A DNA stretch of 64,000 bases from Pseudomonas putida (lineage in GTDB: Bacteria > Pseudomonadota > Gammaproteobacteria > Pseudomonadales > Pseudomonadaceae). The notes beneath the pieces are model-generated. The model did no database searches and was not told the DNA's origin. It was given only the letters and a program-made list of their open reading frames with translations. The position numbers were made by a program, and so were the translations under genes. How positions within the stretch are numbered: position 1 is the stretch's first letter; the number at the start of each line of letters is the position of its first letter. The stretch lies in assembly GCF_001976065.1 (NCBI RefSeq), contig NZ_MNAH01000001.1, forward strand, positions 1,320,412-1,384,411, written 5' to 3'. Shown piece by piece: positions 17,462-28,425 of the stretch.

Positions 17462-19459
17462 ATGTCCCTGCCCAAACATCACCTGGAATTGCTCAGCCCC
17501 GCCCGTGACGTGGCGATCGCCCGCGAGGCCATCCTGCATGGCGCCGATGCCGTCTACCTTGGCGGCCCAAGCTTCGGCGCCCGGCATAACGCCTGCAACG
17601 AGGTGAGCGATATCGCCGCACTGGTGGAGTTCGCCCATCGCTACCACGCCCGGGTGTTCACCACGATCAATACGATCCTGCACGACAATGAGCTGGAGCC
17701 GGCACGCAAGCTGATCCATGAGTTGTACGACGCCGGCGTCGATGCGCTGATCGTCCAGGACCTGGGCGTGATGGAACTGGACATCCCGCCGATCGAGCTG
17801 CACGCCAGCACCCAGACCGACATCCGCACCCTGGAGCGGGCGAAGTTCCTCGACCAGGCCGGTTTTTCGCAACTGGTACTGGCCCGCGAGCTGAACCTGC
17901 AGGAAATCCGCGCCATTGCCGACGAAACCGAGGCTGCGATCGAGTTCTTCATCCACGGCGCGTTGTGCGTGGCGTTTTCCGGCCAGTGCAATATTTCCCA
18001 CGCGCAGACCGGCCGCAGCGCCAACCGCGGTGACTGCTCCCAGGCCTGCCGCCTGCCGTACACCCTCAAGGACGAAAAGGGTGGGGTGATCGCCTACGAG
18101 AAGCACCTGCTGTCCATGAAGGACAACAACCAGAGCGCCAACATCCGCGCCCTGGTGGAAGCCGGCGTGCGCTCGTTCAAGATCGAAGGGCGCTACAAGG
18201 ACATGGGCTACGTGAAGAACATCACCGCCTACTACCGCCAGCGCCTGGACGCTGTGCTTGAAGATCGTCCGGACCTCGCCCGCGCGTCCAGCGGCCGCAC
18301 CGCGCATTTCTTCCTGCCCGACCCGGACAAGACCTTCCACCGTGGCAGCACCGACTACTTCGTCAGCGAGCGCAAGATCGACATCGGCGCCTTCGACTCG
18401 CCGACCTTCACCGGCCTGCCGGTGGGCGTGGTGGAAAAAGTCGGCAAGCGCGACCTGCTGGTGGTCACCCACGAGCCGCTGTCCAACGGTGACGGCCTCA
18501 ACGTGCTGGTCAAGCGTGAAGTGGTGGGCTGGCGCACCAACATTGCCGAGCCCAAAGGCGAATTCGAAGAGGACGGCGAGAAACGCTATCGCTACCGGGT
18601 CGAGCCGAACGAGATGCCCAAGGGCTTGCACCAGTTGCGCCCGAATCACCCGTTGAGCCGCAACCTGGATCACAACTGGGCCCAGGCGCTGCAAAAGACC
18701 TCCGCCGAGCGCCGGATCGGTCTTTCCTGGCTGGCGCGCCTGCGTGAAGAGCGCCTGGAACTGACCGCCACCAGCGAAGAGGGCATCAGCGCCAGCGTCG
18801 CCCTGGAGGGGCCATTCGGCGTGGCCAACAAGCCGGAGCAGGCCCTGGACCAACTGCACGATCTGCTGGGCCAACTGGGCACCACCGAGTACCACGCCAC
18901 CAACGTCAAGCTGGACGCTCCGCAGGCGTTCTTCATCCCCAACTCGCAGCTCAAGGCCTTGCGCCGCGAAGTGATCGAAGCGCTGACCGTGGCACGCATT
19001 GCGGCCCACCCACGGGGCGGCCGCAAAGCCGAAACCACGCCGCCACCGGTGTACCCGGAGTCGCACCTGTCGTTCCTGGCCAACGTCTATAACCAGAAGG
19101 CCCGCGACTTCTATCACCGTCACGGGGTGAAGCTGATCGACGCGGCCTATGAGGCCCATGAAGAGACGGGCGAAGTACCGGTGATGATCACCAAGCACTG
19201 CCTGCGGTTCTCCTTCAACCTGTGTCCCAAGCAGGCCAAGGGCGTGACGGGCGTGCGCACCAAGGTCGCGCCGATGCAGTTGATCCATGGCGACGAAGTG
19301 CTGACGTTGAAATTCGACTGCAAGCCTTGCGAGATGCACGTGATCGGTAAGATGAAGGGGCACATCCTCGATCTGCCGCAACCGGGCAGCGTGCAGCAGG
19401 TCGTCGGGCACATCAGCCCCGAAGACCTGCTCAAGACCATCCATCGCGCACCCCACTGA
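17462..19459 (+). CDS. rlhA: 23S rRNA 5-hydroxycytidine C2501 synthase (peptidase U32 family)
   Basis: This 665-residue protein matches E. coli RlhA (YdcP) almost end to end from memory: HHLELLSPARD at the start, DALIVQDLGVMELDIPPIEL, and NEMPKGLHQLRPNHPLSRNLDHNW. The U32 signature IEFFIHGALCVAFSGQC (about residues 160-176) with clustered Cys supports the iron-sulphur-type centre of this family. A further Cys set (HCLRFSFNLCPKQ and CKPCEMH) is near the C-terminus. The length separates it from the shorter tRNA enzyme TrhP (YegQ). Role: hydroxylation of C2501 in the peptidyl-transferase centre. It is a single gene ending at a strong terminator. Confidence 0.92.
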   Translation: MSLPKHHLELLSPARDVAIAREAILHGADAVYLGGPSFGARHNACNEVSDIAALVEFAHRYHARVFTTINTILHDNELEPARKLIHELYDAGVDALIVQDLGVMELDIPPIELHASTQTDIRTLERAKFLDQAGFSQLVLARELNLQEIRAIADETEAAIEFFIHGALCVAFSGQCNISHAQTGRSANRGDCSQACRLPYTLKDEKGGVIAYEKHLLSMKDNNQSANIRALVEAGVRSFKIEGRYKDMGYVKNITAYYRQRLDAVLEDRPDLARASSGRTAHFFLPDPDKTFHRGSTDYFVSERKIDIGAFDSPTFTGLPVGVVEKVGKRDLLVVTHEPLSNGDGLNVLVKREVVGWRTNIAEPKGEFEEDGEKRYRYRVEPNEMPKGLHQLRPNHPLSRNLDHNWAQALQKTSAERRIGLSWLARLREERLELTATSEEGISASVALEGPFGVANKPEQALDQLHDLLGQLGTTEYHATNVKLDAPQAFFIPNSQLKALRREVIEALTVARIAAHPRGGRKAETTPPPVYPESHLSFLANVYNQKARDFYHRHGVKLIDAAYEAHEETGEVPVMITKHCLRFSFNLCPKQAKGVTGVRTKVAPMQLIHGDEVLTLKFDCKPCEMHVIGKMKGHILDLPQPGSVQQVVGHISPEDLLKTIHRAPH

Positions 19460-19465
19460 GTGATC

Positions 19466-19497
19466 GGCGAGCGCGCAGTCATGGCTGCGCGCTCGCC
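19466..19497. terminator. Bidirectional intrinsic-type hairpin between rlhA and katG
   Basis: Two perfectly complementary 13-nt arms (GGCGAGCGCGCAG at 19466-19478 and its complement at 19485-19497) enclose TCATGG. The hairpin sits 6 bp after the rlhA stop and 21 bp beyond the katG stop, so it can serve both convergent genes. There is no long T-run. Confidence 0.8.
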
Positions 19498-19518
19498 CAT
19501 TCACGCCGGGCGGTCAGC

Positions 19519-21798
<2,280 letters not shown>

Positions 21799-22139
21799 TC
21801 AGCCATCGTCCCGGTCAAGGTTCGATAGCGTTGAGTGAAATCAATGACTCAGGCTGTTGGCCCAGCAAGTCGATCAACTGATCATCGTGGCCAAACGGGC
21901 ATCAGCGGCACTGGCAAGCGAATTGCCAACGCGATGTACCCAGGTGTGCCTAGTCGGTTACTGACTCCTGCTTTATCTTCTTATCAGGTCTCGACCGGCC
22001 AGACCGCACCGGCGTTAGATAAGGCTAGACCGCCCTTGGGCAGACGGCTAATAGCTGGAGTATTTGTAGTCCATAGGCGGAATCTTTCAAGGCGCCGGAA
22101 AATTACGCCTCGAAATGTTTGCTATGAAGGCGTCAGTGG
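21799..22139. other. Non-coding stretch upstream of katG
   Basis: These 340 bp are less GC-rich than their surroundings and hold the katG promoter region. No gene, tRNA or clear operator was recognised. Confidence 0.4.
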
Positions 22140-23971
22140 CGTATCGCCAGCGAAGAGGCCCGAAAGACCAGCGCAATACTCAAGGCAGCCTTCGCCGGCA
22201 AGCCGGGCTCCTACAATGTTGTGTGTTGGCCATGAGTCCTTGGCTGTCCTCGGACCTGTAGGAGCTGGCTTGCCAGCGAAGAGGCCCGAAAGACCAGCGC
22301 AATACTCAAGGCCGCCTTCGCCGGCAAGCCGGGCTCCAACAATGTTTTGTGTTGGCCATGAGTCCGTGGTTTTCCACGGACCTGTAGGAGCTGGCTTGCC
22401 AGCGAAGAGGCCCGAAAGACCAGCGCAATACTCAAGGCCGCCTTCGCCGGCAAGCCGGGCTCCTACAATGTTTTGAGTTGGGCATGAATCCGTGGTTTTC
22501 CACGGACCTGTAGCGAAGAGGCCCGAAAAACCAGCGCAATACTCAAGGCCGCCTTCGCCGGCAAGCCGGGCTCCTACAATGTTTTGTGTTGGCCATGAGT
22601 CCTTGGCTGTCCTCGGACCTGTAGGAGCTGGCTTGCCAGCGAAGAGGCCCGAAAGAACAATGCAATACTCAAGGCCGCCTTCGCCGGCAAGCCGGGCTCC
22701 TACAATGTTTTGTGTTGGGCATGAATTCGTGGTTGTCTTCGGACCTGTAGGAGCTGGCTTGCCAGCGAAGAGGCCCGAAAGACCAGCGCAATACTCAAGG
22801 CAGCCTTCGCCGGCAAGCCGGGCTCCTACAATGTTGTGTGTTGGCCATGAATCCGTGGTTGTCTTCGGACCTGTAGGAGCTGGCTTGCCAGCGAAGAGGC
22901 CCGAAAAACCAGCGCAATACTCAAGGCCGCCTTCGCCGGCAAGCCGGGCTCCTACAATGTTTTGTGTTGGCCATGAGTCCGTGATTTTCCACGGACCTGT
23001 AGGAGCTGGCTTGCCAGCGAAGAGGCCCGAAAGACCAGCGCAATACTCAAGGCCGCCTTCGCCGGCAAGCCGGGCTCCTACAATGTTTTGTGTTGGCCAT
23101 AAGTCCTTGGCTGCCCTCGGACCATGTAGGAGCTGGCTTGCCAGCGAAGAGGCCCGAAAAAACAATGCAATACCCAAGGCCGCCTTCGCCGGCAAGCCGG
23201 GCTCCTACAATGTTTTGTGTTGGCCATGAGTCCTTGGCTGTCCTCGGACCTGTAGGAGCTGGCTTGCCAGCGAAGAGGCCCGAAAAACCAGCGCAATACT
23301 CAAGGCCGCCTTCGCCGGCAAGCCGGGCTCCTACACTGTTTTGTGTTGGCCATGAGTCCTTGGCTGTCCTCGGACCTGTAGGAGCTGGCTTGCCAGCGAA
23401 GAGGCCCGAAAGAACAATGCAATACTCAAGGCCGCCTTCGCCGGCAAGCCGGGCTCCTACAATGTTTTGTGTTGGCCATGAATCCGTGGTTGTCTTCGGA
23501 CCTGTAGGAGCTGGCTTGCCAGCGAAGAGGCCCACGAGACCAGCGCAATACTCAAGGCCGCCTTCGCCGGCAAGCCGGGCTCCTACAATGTTTTGTGTTG
23601 GGCATGAATCCGTGGTTGTCCTCGGACCTGTAGGAGCTGGCTTGCCAGCGAAGAGGCCCGAAAGACCAGCGCAGTACTCAAGGCCGCCTTCGCCGGCAAG
23701 CCGGGCTCCTACAATGTTTTGTGTTGGCCATGAATCCGTGGTTGTCTTCGGACTTGTAGGAGCTGGCTTGCCAGCGAAGAGGCCCACGAGACCAGCGCAA
23801 TACTCAAGGCCGCCTTCGCCGGCAAGCCGGGCTCCTACAATGTTTTGTGTTGGCCATGAATCCGTGGCTTTCCACGGACCTGTAGGAGCTGGCTTGCCAG
23901 CGAAGAGGCCCACGAGACCAGCGCAATACTCACGGCCGTCTTCGCCAGCAAGCCGGGCTCCTACAATGTTC
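22140..23971. repeat. 126-bp tandem REP array, about 15 units
   Basis: Units start with GTAGGAGCTGGCTTGCCAGC at 22258, 22384, 22510, 22621, 22747, 22873, 22999, 23126, 23252, 23378, 23504, 23630, 23756 and 23882, after a partial unit at about 22140. Spacing is 126 bp throughout except 111 (a 15-bp loss in the REP head of the 22510 unit) and 127. Each unit holds a head-to-head REP pair (~85 bp) and a ~40-bp linker with TTTTGTGTTGGCCATGA and a short hairpin such as TCCGTGGTTTTCCACGGA. Because 126 is divisible by 3, long frames stay open on both strands; these are artefacts. The array lies between katG and the nitrate reductase gene. Confidence 0.97.
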
Positions 23972-23978
23972 CAACCAC

Positions 23979-26900
23979 TCAATAGACATCCCGCAAATAC
24001 CGCTTGTGCTCACTCATCTGGCGCCAATAATCGGCAGCGCCTTGCGGGTCCAGGCCGCCATGGTGCTGCGCGACCTGGCGCAACGCCTGGTCGACGTCCC
24101 TGGCCATGCAGCTGGCATCGCCACAGATGTACAACCGGGCGCCGTCCTGCAGCCAGCGCCAGAGTTCGGCGCCTTGTTCGCGGATGCGGTCCTGTACGTA
24201 GATTTTCTCGGCCTGGTCACGGGAAAACGCCAGGCTCAGGTGCGTCAGCAGGCCATCGTGCTGCATGCCTTGCAGTTCATCGCGGTAATAGAAATCGCTG
24301 GCGGCGTGCTGTTCACCGAAGAACAGCCAGTTCCTGCCCTGATCGCCCCGCGCCCGGCGTTCCTGCAAGAAGGCGCGGAAGGGGGCAACGCCGGTGCCGG
24401 GGCCGATCATGATCATCGGTACATCACCATCGGTGGGCACGCGAAAGTGTTTCGACGGCTGGATGAAAACCGGTACCTCGGCGTCTTGCGCGCGGTCGGC
24501 GAGAAAGGTCGAGGACACGCCCTTGCGTTTGCCGTAGCGCACCGCCGCCACGGTGAGATGGACTTCCCGTGGATGCACCTTGGCGCTCGAAGCGATGGAG
24601 TACAGGCGCGGTTGCAGGCGCTTGAAGGTACCCAGCAGCTCGCTCGCCGAGCAGTCGAGCGGATACTCCTGCAGTACGTCTGCCAATTGACGTCCCCACA
24701 ACCATTCTTTCAACTGAGCCTTGTGCCCATTGCCCAGCAGCTGTTTCAAGCCGGGGTTGGTGCTGCGCTCGGCGATGAAGGCCAGGGTGTCGCTGTTGGG
24801 CCGGGCAATTTCATAGTGTTCGGTGAGTGCCTGACGCAACGACACCTCGCCGCCTTTTTCGATGTTTACCGTCGCCTCGGCATTCAACCGGGTCAGGGCG
24901 AGTAACTCATCGACCAGTTCCGGACAATTGCGCGGATGCACGCCCAGGGCGTCCCCCGCCTCATAACCCAGCGCTGAATCCGCCAGGTCAAGGGAAAACA
25001 TGCGGGTCTCCTTGTGCGGGCTCTGGCTGTTCAGGTGAAGATTGGCCAGCAACCGCGAGGCGTGGGGTTTGGCCTTGCCGGGTGTTTCGGCGGGGCTGGC
25101 GGCGCCGTGCGTCTGGACAACGACCGCAGGCTCGGGCTTGAGCGTCTTCTGCAGTTGCGCCAGCCATGTATCGGCGCGCTCTTCGAATTCGGTGTCGCAA
25201 TCGACCCGTTCCAGCAGGCGAGTGGCGCCCAGTTCCTGCAGGCGTTGGTCGAGTTGCCTGCCGTGCCGGCAGAACTGGTCGTAGGCCGGGTCACCCAGGG
25301 CCAGCACGGCAAAGCGCAGCGATTCCAGGCGAGTCTGGGTGGTGCTGAGGGTGTGCCAGAACCCTTCGCCGTTGTCCGGCGGATCGCCATCGCCGAAGGT
25401 GCTGCTGATCAGGGCCAGGTTCTGCGTGCTGGCCAGCTTGCTGGCGGGAAAGTCGGCCATAGCGCTCAGCTCCACGGCGAAACCGCCGTCGCGCAGGCGC
25501 GCGGCCAGACGCTCGGCCAGGGTTTCGGCATTGCCGGTTTGCGAGGCCCAGAGCAATGTCACGGCGGGCGCGTCGTCGGTGATGATGGGTGCCGGAGTTT
25601 CAGCCTGGTTGCCCAGTTGTGCGATACCCCCATCGACCCGGCTGAACAACCCGCCCAGGAGCCCGTCCAGCCACAGGCGAGTCTCGGTAGCCAGAGGCGC
25701 GCTGGGCGGCAGCACCGGCACACCAGCCGCCTGGCGTCCGGCGGTCGATTGCAAGCCACTGAGAAAACCGGCGAGGTAGGTGCGCTCGCTGTCGTTCAGT
25801 TGCGGGGAGGGCAGGCGACGGATGCCCGCCAGATCAGCGAAGGTCTCGATGCTCGACATGGCGAGTTCCTCTGGCACGGGGGAGGGGGCGATGGCAGCAG
25901 GCGTTGGGGTTTGCAGGAACTGATGGTCAATCAGTTCGACGCGTTGCAGGGCGACCGCACAGAACTTGAACTCAGGCTGCTGCGATATCGGGTCGACGGC
26001 ATCGTTGGTCACGGCATTGATCGCCAGGTGCTCGCCAAACACATCGTTCCAGTGAAAAGGCGCAAAACAATTACCCTGGCGCACCCGGTCGGTCACCACC
26101 GCCGGCAACACGGCCCGACCCCGCACGGAGCGAACTTCGACCGGGTCCCTGTCCTTGATGCCCAACGCGCTGGCATCCTCGGGATGGATCTCGACGAAGG
26201 GCCCCGGATTGAGCTTGTTCAGGGTCGCCACCTTGCCGGTCTTGGTCAGGGTGTGCCACTGGTGCTGCAAGCGCCCGGTGTTGAGCACGAAGGGAAAGGC
26301 TTCATCCGGCATTTCCGCCGGCATCATGTGCGGCCGGGCGAGGAAGAAGCCTTTGCCGCGCTCGGTGGCAAACACGATCGCCGGCTGGCTGCCATCGGCT
26401 TCGACCTTGAGCGTCTGGCTCACGCCGTCGTTGAGGTAGCGAATCGGATTGCGCGGCGCGGCGGCCTCGGACGCGCACGGCCATTGCAGCGGTTGGTCGC
26501 GCAGGCGCGGGTAGCTGGCGCCGCGAATGTCGTAGCCGGTCCTGGGGTTCCAGGCGCGCTTGATCTCTTCGAACACCTCCTCGGCAGTGCTGTATGAGAA
26601 CCCGTCGGCGAAGCCCATCTCGCAGGCCACGCGGGCGATGATCTGCCAGTCGGGCAGCGTCTCGCCCGGGGGCTCCACGGCTTTTTGCATCAGCGTCAGG
26701 TTGCGCTCGGAGTTGATCATCACGCCCTCGGCCTCGGCCCAGAGCGCGCCGGGCAGGAGGATATCGGCGTAGCGGTTGGTCTCGGTGTCGAGGTAGGCGT
26801 CCTGGGTGATCACCAATTGCGCCGCCTGCAGGCCGTCGATGACCTTCTGGCGGTTGGGGCCGGAGGCTACCGGGTTGGTGCAGATGATCCAGCAGGCCTT

Positions 26901-28085
26901 GATCTTGCCTGCGCTCATGTCTTCGAACAGGGCCACGGTGCCGCCGCCAGCGGCGCGCGGCAGGCTGTCGCGGGGGATGCGCCAGAGATCCTCGATGAAC
27001 GCCCGGTCCGCCTCGACCAGCGCCGAACGCTGGCCGGGCAGGCCTGGTCCCATGTAGCCCATCTCGCGACCGCCCATGGCGTTCGGTTGCCCGGTCAGGG
27101 AAAACGGCCCGCTGCCTGGCCGGCAGATCGCGCCGGTGGCCAGGTGCAGGTTGCACAGGGCATTGGTGTTCCAGGTGCCGTGGGTACTCTGGTTCAGGCC
27201 CATGGTCCAGCAGCTCATCCACTCGGCGGCCTCGCCTATCCATTGCGCGGCCTGACGAATGTCCGCCTCGGGCAGGCCGGTGATGTGCGCGACCCTGGCT
27301 GGTGGATAGTCCTCGAGGAATTCGGGCATGGCGTCCCAGCCTTCGGTGAACGCCGCAATGAAGCCGGGATCGGTATGGCCGTTTTTCACCAGCAGGTGCA
27401 GCAAGCCATTGAGCAATGCCAGGTCGGTCCCAGGCAGGATCGGCAGGAACAGGTCGGCTTTGTCTGCGGTGGCGCTGCGCCGTGGGTCGACCACGATCAG
27501 CTTCGCTCCAGCCTTGACCCGATCCATCATGCGCAGGAACAGGATCGGGTGACAGTCGGCCATGTTGGCGCCGATGACGAAAAACAGGTCCGCACGATCG
27601 AAGTCCTGATACGAGCCCGGAGGTCCGTCGGAACCGAGGGAGAGCTTGTAGCCGCTGCCGGCGCTGGCCATGCACAGGCGGGAATTGGATTCTATGTTGT
27701 TGGTGCCGACGAAACCCTTGGCCAGCTTGTTGATCAGGTATTGGGCTTCCAGCGACATTTGCCCCGACACGTAGAACGACAATGCATCGGGGCCGTGGCG
27801 ATCGAGTGTGTCGCGCAACCGGCTGGCCGTCTCGCTGATGGCCTTGTCCATGGCAATGCGCACCGGATCTCGCTGGCGTTCCTGGCGCAGGTAGGCATGT
27901 TCCATCCGCCCCGACTCGGCGATGGCCTGGCCACAGGTGGTGCCTTTGGTGCAGAGCCTGCCGGCGTTGGTCGGGTGGGCCTTGTCGCCGCTGACCTTGA
28001 CGACCCGGTTGTTTTCCACCTGCATGACGATGCCGCAGCCCACACCACAATAGGGACATACACTGCGTACGGTTTTGCTTGCCAT
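23979..28085 (-). CDS. Assimilatory nitrate reductase fused to CysJ-like flavoprotein reductase
   Basis: This 1368-residue cytoplasmic fusion begins with a [4Fe-4S] motif CPYCGVGCG (about residues 8-16) with a fourth Cys in RLCTKG, followed by the molybdopterin oxidoreductase domain. That domain includes SNSRLCMASAG, GSGPFSLTGQPNAMGGREMGYM, and the C-terminal dinucleotide-binding segment near residues 590-740. After a linker comes a flavodoxin domain (SQTGNAETLAERLA, near residue 850). FAD and NADPH domains follow (RLYSIASS, GTGVAPFRAFLQ, YICGDASCMARDV). It should reduce nitrate to nitrite with NADPH electrons carried internally. The start at 28085 has GAGGGGCGAGG upstream; an in-frame ATG at 28196 lies inside the leader hairpin. 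Nitrite reductase (NirBD) is not in the window. Confidence 0.93.
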   Translation of the reverse strand: MASKTVRSVCPYCGVGCGIVMQVENNRVVKVSGDKAHPTNAGRLCTKGTTCGQAIAESGRMEHAYLRQERQRDPVRIAMDKAISETASRLRDTLDRHGPDALSFYVSGQMSLEAQYLINKLAKGFVGTNNIESNSRLCMASAGSGYKLSLGSDGPPGSYQDFDRADLFFVIGANMADCHPILFLRMMDRVKAGAKLIVVDPRRSATADKADLFLPILPGTDLALLNGLLHLLVKNGHTDPGFIAAFTEGWDAMPEFLEDYPPARVAHITGLPEADIRQAAQWIGEAAEWMSCWTMGLNQSTHGTWNTNALCNLHLATGAICRPGSGPFSLTGQPNAMGGREMGYMGPGLPGQRSALVEADRAFIEDLWRIPRDSLPRAAGGGTVALFEDMSAGKIKACWIICTNPVASGPNRQKVIDGLQAAQLVITQDAYLDTETNRYADILLPGALWAEAEGVMINSERNLTLMQKAVEPPGETLPDWQIIARVACEMGFADGFSYSTAEEVFEEIKRAWNPRTGYDIRGASYPRLRDQPLQWPCASEAAAPRNPIRYLNDGVSQTLKVEADGSQPAIVFATERGKGFFLARPHMMPAEMPDEAFPFVLNTGRLQHQWHTLTKTGKVATLNKLNPGPFVEIHPEDASALGIKDRDPVEVRSVRGRAVLPAVVTDRVRQGNCFAPFHWNDVFGEHLAINAVTNDAVDPISQQPEFKFCAVALQRVELIDHQFLQTPTPAAIAPSPVPEELAMSSIETFADLAGIRRLPSPQLNDSERTYLAGFLSGLQSTAGRQAAGVPVLPPSAPLATETRLWLDGLLGGLFSRVDGGIAQLGNQAETPAPIITDDAPAVTLLWASQTGNAETLAERLAARLRDGGFAVELSAMADFPASKLASTQNLALISSTFGDGDPPDNGEGFWHTLSTTQTRLESLRFAVLALGDPAYDQFCRHGRQLDQRLQELGATRLLERVDCDTEFEERADTWLAQLQKTLKPEPAVVVQTHGAASPAETPGKAKPHASRLLANLHLNSQSPHKETRMFSLDLADSALGYEAGDALGVHPRNCPELVDELLALTRLNAEATVNIEKGGEVSLRQALTEHYEIARPNSDTLAFIAERSTNPGLKQLLGNGHKAQLKEWLWGRQLADVLQEYPLDCSASELLGTFKRLQPRLYSIASSAKVHPREVHLTVAAVRYGKRKGVSSTFLADRAQDAEVPVFIQPSKHFRVPTDGDVPMIMIGPGTGVAPFRAFLQERRARGDQGRNWLFFGEQHAASDFYYRDELQGMQHDGLLTHLSLAFSRDQAEKIYVQDRIREQGAELWRWLQDGARLYICGDASCMARDVDQALRQVAQHHGGLDPQGAADYWRQMSEHKRYLRDVY

Positions 28086-28130
28086 CCTCGCCCCTCGAAT
28101 TTCTTGCCGGCCATTGCCGATGCCGGAAAC

Positions 28131-28185
28131 AAAAAAGGCGCCATGCGGCCCACCGTCAGGAAAACGGGGGACACACGGCGCCTTT
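28131..28185 (-). terminator. Leader attenuator hairpin upstream of nitrate reductase
   Basis: On the minus (coding) strand AAAGGCGCC pairs perfectly with GGCGCCTTT, 9 bp, directly followed by T residues (forward A-run 28131-28136). It ends about 46 nt before the start codon, so it lies in the mRNA leader, not after a gene. This is an intrinsic terminator in an attenuator position. Confidence 0.7.
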
Positions 28186-28214
28186 GTCGTATGCATGCAA
28201 TCAGCGTTGACTGC
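28174..28214 (-). promoter_or_regulatory. Candidate ANTAR (NasT-type) antiterminator hairpin pair
   Basis: P1, 28197-28214 on the minus strand: GCAGTC-AACGCT-GATTGC, a 6-bp stem with a hexaloop having A at position 1 and G at position 4. P2, 28174-28191: TACGAC-AAAGGC-GCCGTG, a hexaloop with A1 and G4 and one stem mismatch; it overlaps the left arm of the attenuator. A 5-nt linker separates them. This matches the described ANTAR RNA target architecture, and NasT/NasR regulators act on nitrate assimilation leaders. The regulator gene is not in the window. Confidence 0.5.
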
Positions 28215-28387
28215 AGGGTTGAGGTGTACCTAGCAAGTCACGCGCCAGAAATGCCTTTCAGGCCGTGATCGTTGCCGATACGTGGGCGGGCAAGGGGAGA
28301 TCGTCGAGCGTCGGTGCAAATCAACGATGCATCCTGCACTTTTATAAAGCGCCACCCGCACCCGGATGCACCAGTGAGTGGCGGGGG

Positions 28388-28416
28388 CGGGACCGACGCC
28401 GTTAGCGCCGGTCCCG
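28388..28416. terminator. Hairpin downstream of the amidase gene
   Basis: CGGGACCG (28388-28395) pairs with CGGTCCCG (28409-28416), with an inner CGC/GCG extension. It lies 10 bp past the amidase stop on the minus strand. There is no T-run. The rest of the interval to 28196 shows no gene. Confidence 0.6.
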
Positions 28417-28425
28417 TCCGCTCTG

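Noticed and set aside
17450..19504. 684-residue open frame antisense to rlhA
   Set aside because: A GC-rich codon-bias shadow; rlhA on the other strand is a near full-length match to a known enzyme.
22140..23971. CRISPR array
   Set aside because: The repeat is 126 bp, spacers are not unique, units are REP pairs, and no cas genes are present.
22122..24412. Long open frames on both strands across the REP array (up to 440 residues of repeated GAGLPAKRPE-type sequence)
   Set aside because: They arise because the 126-bp period is a multiple of three and the REP has no stops; content is repeat-derived, present on both strands, and no start has a ribosome-binding site.
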